DNA from: Candidatus Fraserbacteria bacterium | GTDB lineage: Bacteria > Bipolaricaulota > Bipolaricaulia > RBG-16-55-9 > JAJCYT01 | Direction: 5' to 3' | Assembly (NCBI GenBank): GCA_029262795.1 | Contig: JAJCYT010000036.1 | Location: 124,001 to 188,000, forward strand | DNA length: 64,000 nucleotides | Part shown: positions 61,006 through 64,000 of the stretch, piece after piece | How positions within the stretch are numbered: position 1 is the first letter of the stretch | How the letters are laid out: every line of letters starts with the position of its first letter | The notes under the pieces: model-generated | Database searches by the model: none | The model's input: the letters and a program-made list of their open reading frames with translations, nothing else | What the model was told of the DNA's origin: nothing | Made by a program: the position numbers and the translations under genes

Positions 61006-61694
61006 GCAACGCTTCGGCGGTCGTGGTTGCAGCTGGCCAGGGGCGTCGCATGGGGGCGGATCAAAACAAAGTTTACTTGTTGTTGCAAGACAAGCCTGTG
61101 CTGCTCTGGACGTTGGAAGTTTTTTTAAGTTGCACCTCCATCAAGCAAATTGTGGTGGTGGTGGGCGAAGGTGAAGCTGAAGTCTGTCAACAAGAAGTGA
61201 TTAACAAGCTTTGTACAGATATTCCTGTTGAACTATGCACAGGAGGCACACACCGACAAGCTTCAGTATGGTGTGGCCTCCAGCGTGTTGATTCTGTTCA
61301 CCCTATTGTGCTTGTCCATGACGGGGCCAGACCATTGGTATCCGGCAGATTGATTCAGGCTGTGATAGATGCCGCCCAAACTTTTGGTGCGGCAGTGCCA
61401 GGAATCGCAGTGATGGACAGCCTTAAACAGGTCAATGATCATCATCAGATTGTGGCTTCACCCTCACGGGAAAACCTGTATCGTGTGCAAACGCCTCAAG
61501 GTTTTCATCAAAACATTCTTCGCCAGGCGTTGGCCGAGGCAGAATCTGTACAAAAACAATTTACGGATGATGCCGGTGCCGTGGCAGCATACACATCCAT
61601 TCAACCTAAATTGATTCCTGGAGAGTCCACGAATTTGAAAATAACTACCCCATTTGATTTGAAGTTAGCCGATTGGTTGTTGAATCAAAGTTAA
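61002..61694 (+). CDS. ispD: 2-C-methyl-D-erythritol 4-phosphate cytidylyltransferase
   Basis: The 230-residue enzyme adds CMP to MEP in the non-mevalonate isoprenoid pathway. Landmarks are VVVAAGQGRRMGADQNKVYLLL (CTP loop), HRQASVWCGL, VHDGARPLV (Asp of the metal site), YRVQTPQGF and FTDDAGAVAA, and GESTNLKITTPFDL near the end. Length is standard. It is translationally coupled to the PIN/TRAM gene. ispF is not in the window. Confidence 0.95.
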   Translation: MSNASAVVVAAGQGRRMGADQNKVYLLLQDKPVLLWTLEVFLSCTSIKQIVVVVGEGEAEVCQQEVINKLCTDIPVELCTGGTHRQASVWCGLQRVDSVHPIVLVHDGARPLVSGRLIQAVIDAAQTFGAAVPGIAVMDSLKQVNDHHQIVASPSRENLYRVQTPQGFHQNILRQALAEAESVQKQFTDDAGAVAAYTSIQPKLIPGESTNLKITTPFDLKLADWLLNQS

Positions 61695-61847
61695 TGTGAA
61701 ATGATTAACAGTTGGATTCATTTTAAAATACAATCAATTTGTTGTTGATCGAGAATACATGACACGATGTGGTGTTTCACTCGGCATGAAACGAAAGCGT
61801 CCTAACAGACTTGAAATTTAATATGAAGTTGCGTTATTGTATAGTCA

Positions 61848-62786
61848 ATGGAGACAAATATCGCACTAAAAACGTTCTTTGTCCGTGCAAAATCTGCTGA
61901 ACTCAATGATCGTGCCTTTGATCAGGAATTGTTGCCTCAATTCTTTCATTTGTTTCAGCGTAAGAGTTTAAGTGACTTTGATCGCGTGGTGTTGGATTTG
62001 CGTCGCGTCAATTGGGGAAATCCGTATGGGGCTTTAGGTATCGTCCTGTTGGCCGAGACGTTGCGCGATTACTCGCCCTGGCAGTTGGAACTGTGGCTGG
62101 ATGATCCCAAACAATCACGAAAGAGAAACACCTGGTTGGGCCATATTGGCTTGCCAAACGCCATGAAAGGCCTGGCTGATGTGGTTGGCGATTTACAGGA
62201 CGAAGCCGATGTGGCCGATCGTTTTCGCTTTCTGCCCATCACGCGTCTGCCAAGCATTGCGGATCAACAGGTTAAGTTGCTTAAAGACATTGCGTTGCAA
62301 ACACATCAAGTATTGGTCAATGAGTTCGATTACGATGCCATCCAGGCAGGTCGCTTTATCACGGCGTTGTCTGAGTTGTGTACCAATATCTACGACCACA
62401 GCACCAGTCCAGGTGGAAAGGTGCATGGGTTTATTGCGATGCAGGCTTACAAAGATTCGGTCAAGTTTGCCGTGATGGATTTGGGCATTGGCATTCCTAA
62501 AAGTCTCCGTAGTCGTTTTGCTGATTTGGATGATTCCGAACTGATTCAAAAAGCATTTGTACCAGGGGTGTCCGCTCGTCATGAAGAAGCACGAGGGTTG
62601 GGATTGACCCGTGTGGCGGAAATTGTGGGCCATCAGGACGGCATTTTGAACATTCGCTCCGGCAAGGCAAAAGTGTTGCTGTTGGGTCGGCAACGCCAGC
62701 GTGAAATTCATAAACTGCAACACGCACTGACCTTTCCAGGCACACAGATCGGGATTTTGTTGCGAAGGGTAAGCGTCCAAAGTTAA
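61848..62786 (+). CDS. STAS-like/HATPase protein, anti-sigma-type histidine-kinase-like ATPase
   Basis: The 312-residue product has an N-terminal STAS-like segment (DRVVLDLRRVNWGNPYGALGIVLLAETL, residues 45-75). The C-terminal half is a GHKL ATPase: N-box SELCTNIYDHS (near 182), G1 box VMDLGIGIPKSL and GLGL near 250. No dimerisation or phospho-His motif is present, so it is a switch ATPase rather than a full sensor kinase. The next gene encodes a STAS-winged-helix protein; the two likely form a partner-switching pair. Confidence 0.8.
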   Translation: METNIALKTFFVRAKSAELNDRAFDQELLPQFFHLFQRKSLSDFDRVVLDLRRVNWGNPYGALGIVLLAETLRDYSPWQLELWLDDPKQSRKRNTWLGHIGLPNAMKGLADVVGDLQDEADVADRFRFLPITRLPSIADQQVKLLKDIALQTHQVLVNEFDYDAIQAGRFITALSELCTNIYDHSTSPGGKVHGFIAMQAYKDSVKFAVMDLGIGIPKSLRSRFADLDDSELIQKAFVPGVSARHEEARGLGLTRVAEIVGHQDGILNIRSGKAKVLLLGRQRQREIHKLQHALTFPGTQIGILLRRVSVQS

Positions 62787-62814
62787 ATGGGTGGCTTGCA
62801 GCAAAGGAGACGGT

Positions 62815-63381
62815 ATGAAACATGTCAGTTATCAACTGAAACCAGAAATGGGTTTTTTAATTGGACGCGAAGAAGGCGTTCGTTTGAAAGAAGACATTTG
62901 CAAATTTTTAGGTGACCAAGAAGTCAACACCGTCTTGGTGTTGGATTTTGCCGAAGTAGAATTTATTGACGTGTCTTGTGCCGATGAATTGGTGGTCAAG
63001 GTGTTGGCTCGTTTGCAGGCTGGGGAAATTTCCGATCGTTTTTTAATTCTATCTTCGCTCAAACCGCAGCATCGTGAAAACATCGAAGCAGCTTTGTCTG
63101 TTGGAGGCAAAGCCGTGTTTGTGATAAACGACGAGGGCTGGGCCACATTGGGTGAACTCATCAGCAGCTATCGCGATGCCCTGGAAGTGGTCAACGGCAA
63201 AAACGTGATCACCGCGCGCGAACTCTATGATGAAATGCACTATGAAACCATCAACGAATCCAGCACCAAACTCTCTGCACTCTACAAACTCTGCCTGATC
63301 GGTAGGGAGCCGTATCGTCGTCCGGTGCGGGGTGGGGGGCGTCAATTTCGCTATCTTTCCTTATTGGGCAAGGATGAATAA
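62815..63381 (+). CDS. STAS-like (DUF4325-type) protein with C-terminal winged helix
   Basis: The 188-residue product starts at the ATG behind AAAGGAG. Residues 1-115 fit a STAS-like fold (VLVLDFAEVEFIDVSCADELVVKVLARL, like DUF4325). Residues 115-188 look like a winged helix (ITARELYDEMHYE, STKLSALYKLCLIGREPYRR, GGGRQFRYLSL). The fusion suggests a DNA-binding protein controlled by the ATPase encoded upstream. I know the separate domains but not this exact pairing. The genes are 28 nt apart. Confidence 0.75.
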   Translation: MKHVSYQLKPEMGFLIGREEGVRLKEDICKFLGDQEVNTVLVLDFAEVEFIDVSCADELVVKVLARLQAGEISDRFLILSSLKPQHRENIEAALSVGGKAVFVINDEGWATLGELISSYRDALEVVNGKNVITARELYDEMHYETINESSTKLSALYKLCLIGREPYRRPVRGGGRQFRYLSLLGKDE

Positions 63382-63746
63382 CAGTCGATTCTGATTTCTT
63401 TTTTAAAATGTTGGCAGAAAGAATACGGAGCCTAAAAACTTTAAATGCCCACCCTTTTAAACAGGAGGGTTACATTTGATTTGGATAGGCGTTCTATTTG
63501 AAGATGTTGTTTTATGCAAAATTGGTTTGCTTTTCTGACCCTTGTCTCTTATGGAATTATTTTTATTTCTAAGCCTTCACTGCCGCCAAACTATAGAGCC
63601 CTATACTCCTATTGCCTGCTAGGACCAATTTCCACCGGTCAAGTATCCGTCTTCCCTCACCATCCATACACAAGGCCTGTGTCTGTCACAGGCTTGGTTT
63701 CATAATCACCCCATAAGAAAAGTGTCATGATTTGAGGTTATTGCTC
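63382..63746. other. 365-bp gene-free stretch
   Basis: No credible gene is visible; a 63-codon frame inside has no ribosome-binding site. A small hairpin (GCCTGTG/CACAGGC at 63675-63693) with a weak T-rich tail may end a transcript. Confidence 0.45.
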
Positions 63747-63974
63747 ATGGAACAACCGTTTATATTACGCAACCATGTGCCCCAGGGCGTCATGGAAACG
63801 GCACAATTTGGCAATCATTTTTTGACGTATTTGCAGGAAAAAGAAGCCGATCGCTTGATCTCATTGCAACGGTATAAAAATGAGAACGAAGCGCGCGAAG
63901 GCCATCAGCGCTGGATGAACAAGGACTGGCACAAAATGTCCTTAAAGCAGTTGATGCGCGAAGATGTTTATTAA
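63747..63974 (+). CDS. small charged protein of unknown function
   Basis: The 75-residue product starts at an ATG preceded by TTGAGG at 63732-63737, 9 nt upstream. It is rich in charged and aromatic residues (VMETAQFGNHFLTYLQEKE, EAREGHQRWMNKDWHKM) and looks helical. It has no signal, membrane segment or known domain. The codon use resembles its neighbours, so I take it as real. It lies near the window end, and what follows cannot be seen. Confidence 0.5.
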   Translation: MEQPFILRNHVPQGVMETAQFGNHFLTYLQEKEADRLISLQRYKNENEAREGHQRWMNKDWHKMSLKQLMREDVY

Positions 63975-64000
63975 TGACACCTCCTTGACCGAAGAGCTTG

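Noticed and set aside
59059..62804. Long antisense frames inside prmC, the PIN/TRAM gene and the ATPase gene
   Set aside because: They are shadows of genes with clear motifs and lack starts with ribosome-binding sites.
63514..63705. 63-codon plus-strand frame
   Set aside because: No ribosome-binding site, and low-complexity Pro/Tyr content in a gene-free stretch.
1..64000. CRISPR arrays, prophage or insertion sequences
   Set aside because: No regularly spaced repeats, transposase, integrase or phage structural genes were seen.

Overview
The window looks like ordinary chromosome of a moderate-GC bacterium with an outer membrane. Promoters are of the TTGACA-N17-TATAAT type, Shine-Dalgarno sites are strong, and genes sit close together. 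No phage genes, transposases, CRISPR arrays or rRNA are visible. Taxonomy is uncertain. A LysW-type amino-group-carrier kinase, a paaA-paaD-paaB-paaC gene order and a PIN/TRAM-ispD pair recall Deinococcota or Chloroflexota. The ASPIC/UnbV proteins and the PorV-like protein are found in several marine phyla. I name no genus.

Region by region. 1-6.4 kb: start of upp (minus), a secreted UnbV beta-propeller protein, a PorV-like outer-membrane protein, tRNA-Pro(GGG), a UPF0173 hydrolase and a B12-dependent ribonucleotide reductase. 6.4-8.3 kb: an ArsR/AHSA1 pair and a LysZ/ArgB-type kinase. 8.3-8.95 kb: a noncoding stretch with two strong hairpins. 8.95-11.5 kb: a phenylacetyl-CoA epoxidase operon with a split paaD. 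11.5-16.8 kb: a winged-helix regulator divergent from a membrane-anchored aspartyl protease, then aconitase. 17.2-22.1 kb: a four-gene secretion locus with two paralogous small secreted proteins, a PapD/DUF916-like periplasmic protein and a 964-residue barrel-like protein. 22.1-37 kb: nucleotide salvage (Ndt, nucleoside hydrolase, Apt), Alr, a DUF192 protein, an amine oxidase whose Tat leader is broken by an amber codon, tRNA-Lys(CTT), a GH42 enzyme lacking the usual acid/base Glu, a second UnbV protein and a GH2 beta-mannosidase.

37-56.8 kb is the most interesting part. A GntR/UTRA regulator with a perfect palindrome upstream is followed by two plus-strand operons whose promoters carry the same array of four GTGGTACA-type boxes (11, 9 and 11 bp apart) over the same TTGACA-N17-TACAGT core. 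Operon 1 encodes a YnjBCD-like ABC importer, an ADP-ribosylglycohydrolase-family protein, a nucleoside-phosphorylase-like protein, a small unknown protein and a phosphotriesterase-family hydrolase. Operon 2 encodes a fucose-isomerase-like enzyme, an MFS transporter, a class III CoA-transferase, an aldehyde dehydrogenase, a LacD-like class I aldolase, a thiolase-fold protein lacking both the Cys and His of thiolases, its DUF35 partner, DhaK and DhaL. A reductase resembling sulfolactaldehyde reductase (GRTS motif) diverges from operon 2. I infer an undescribed route for a sulfosugar or other modified sugar in which dihydroxyacetone is released and then phosphorylated.

56.8-64 kb: a secreted alpha/beta hydrolase, FtsX with a strongly degenerate FtsE-like ATPase, PrmC, PIN/TRAM-IspD, an ATPase/STAS-winged-helix signalling pair and a small unknown gene. 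Five copies of a palindromic dispersed repeat sit between genes from 0.2 to 32.5 kb.
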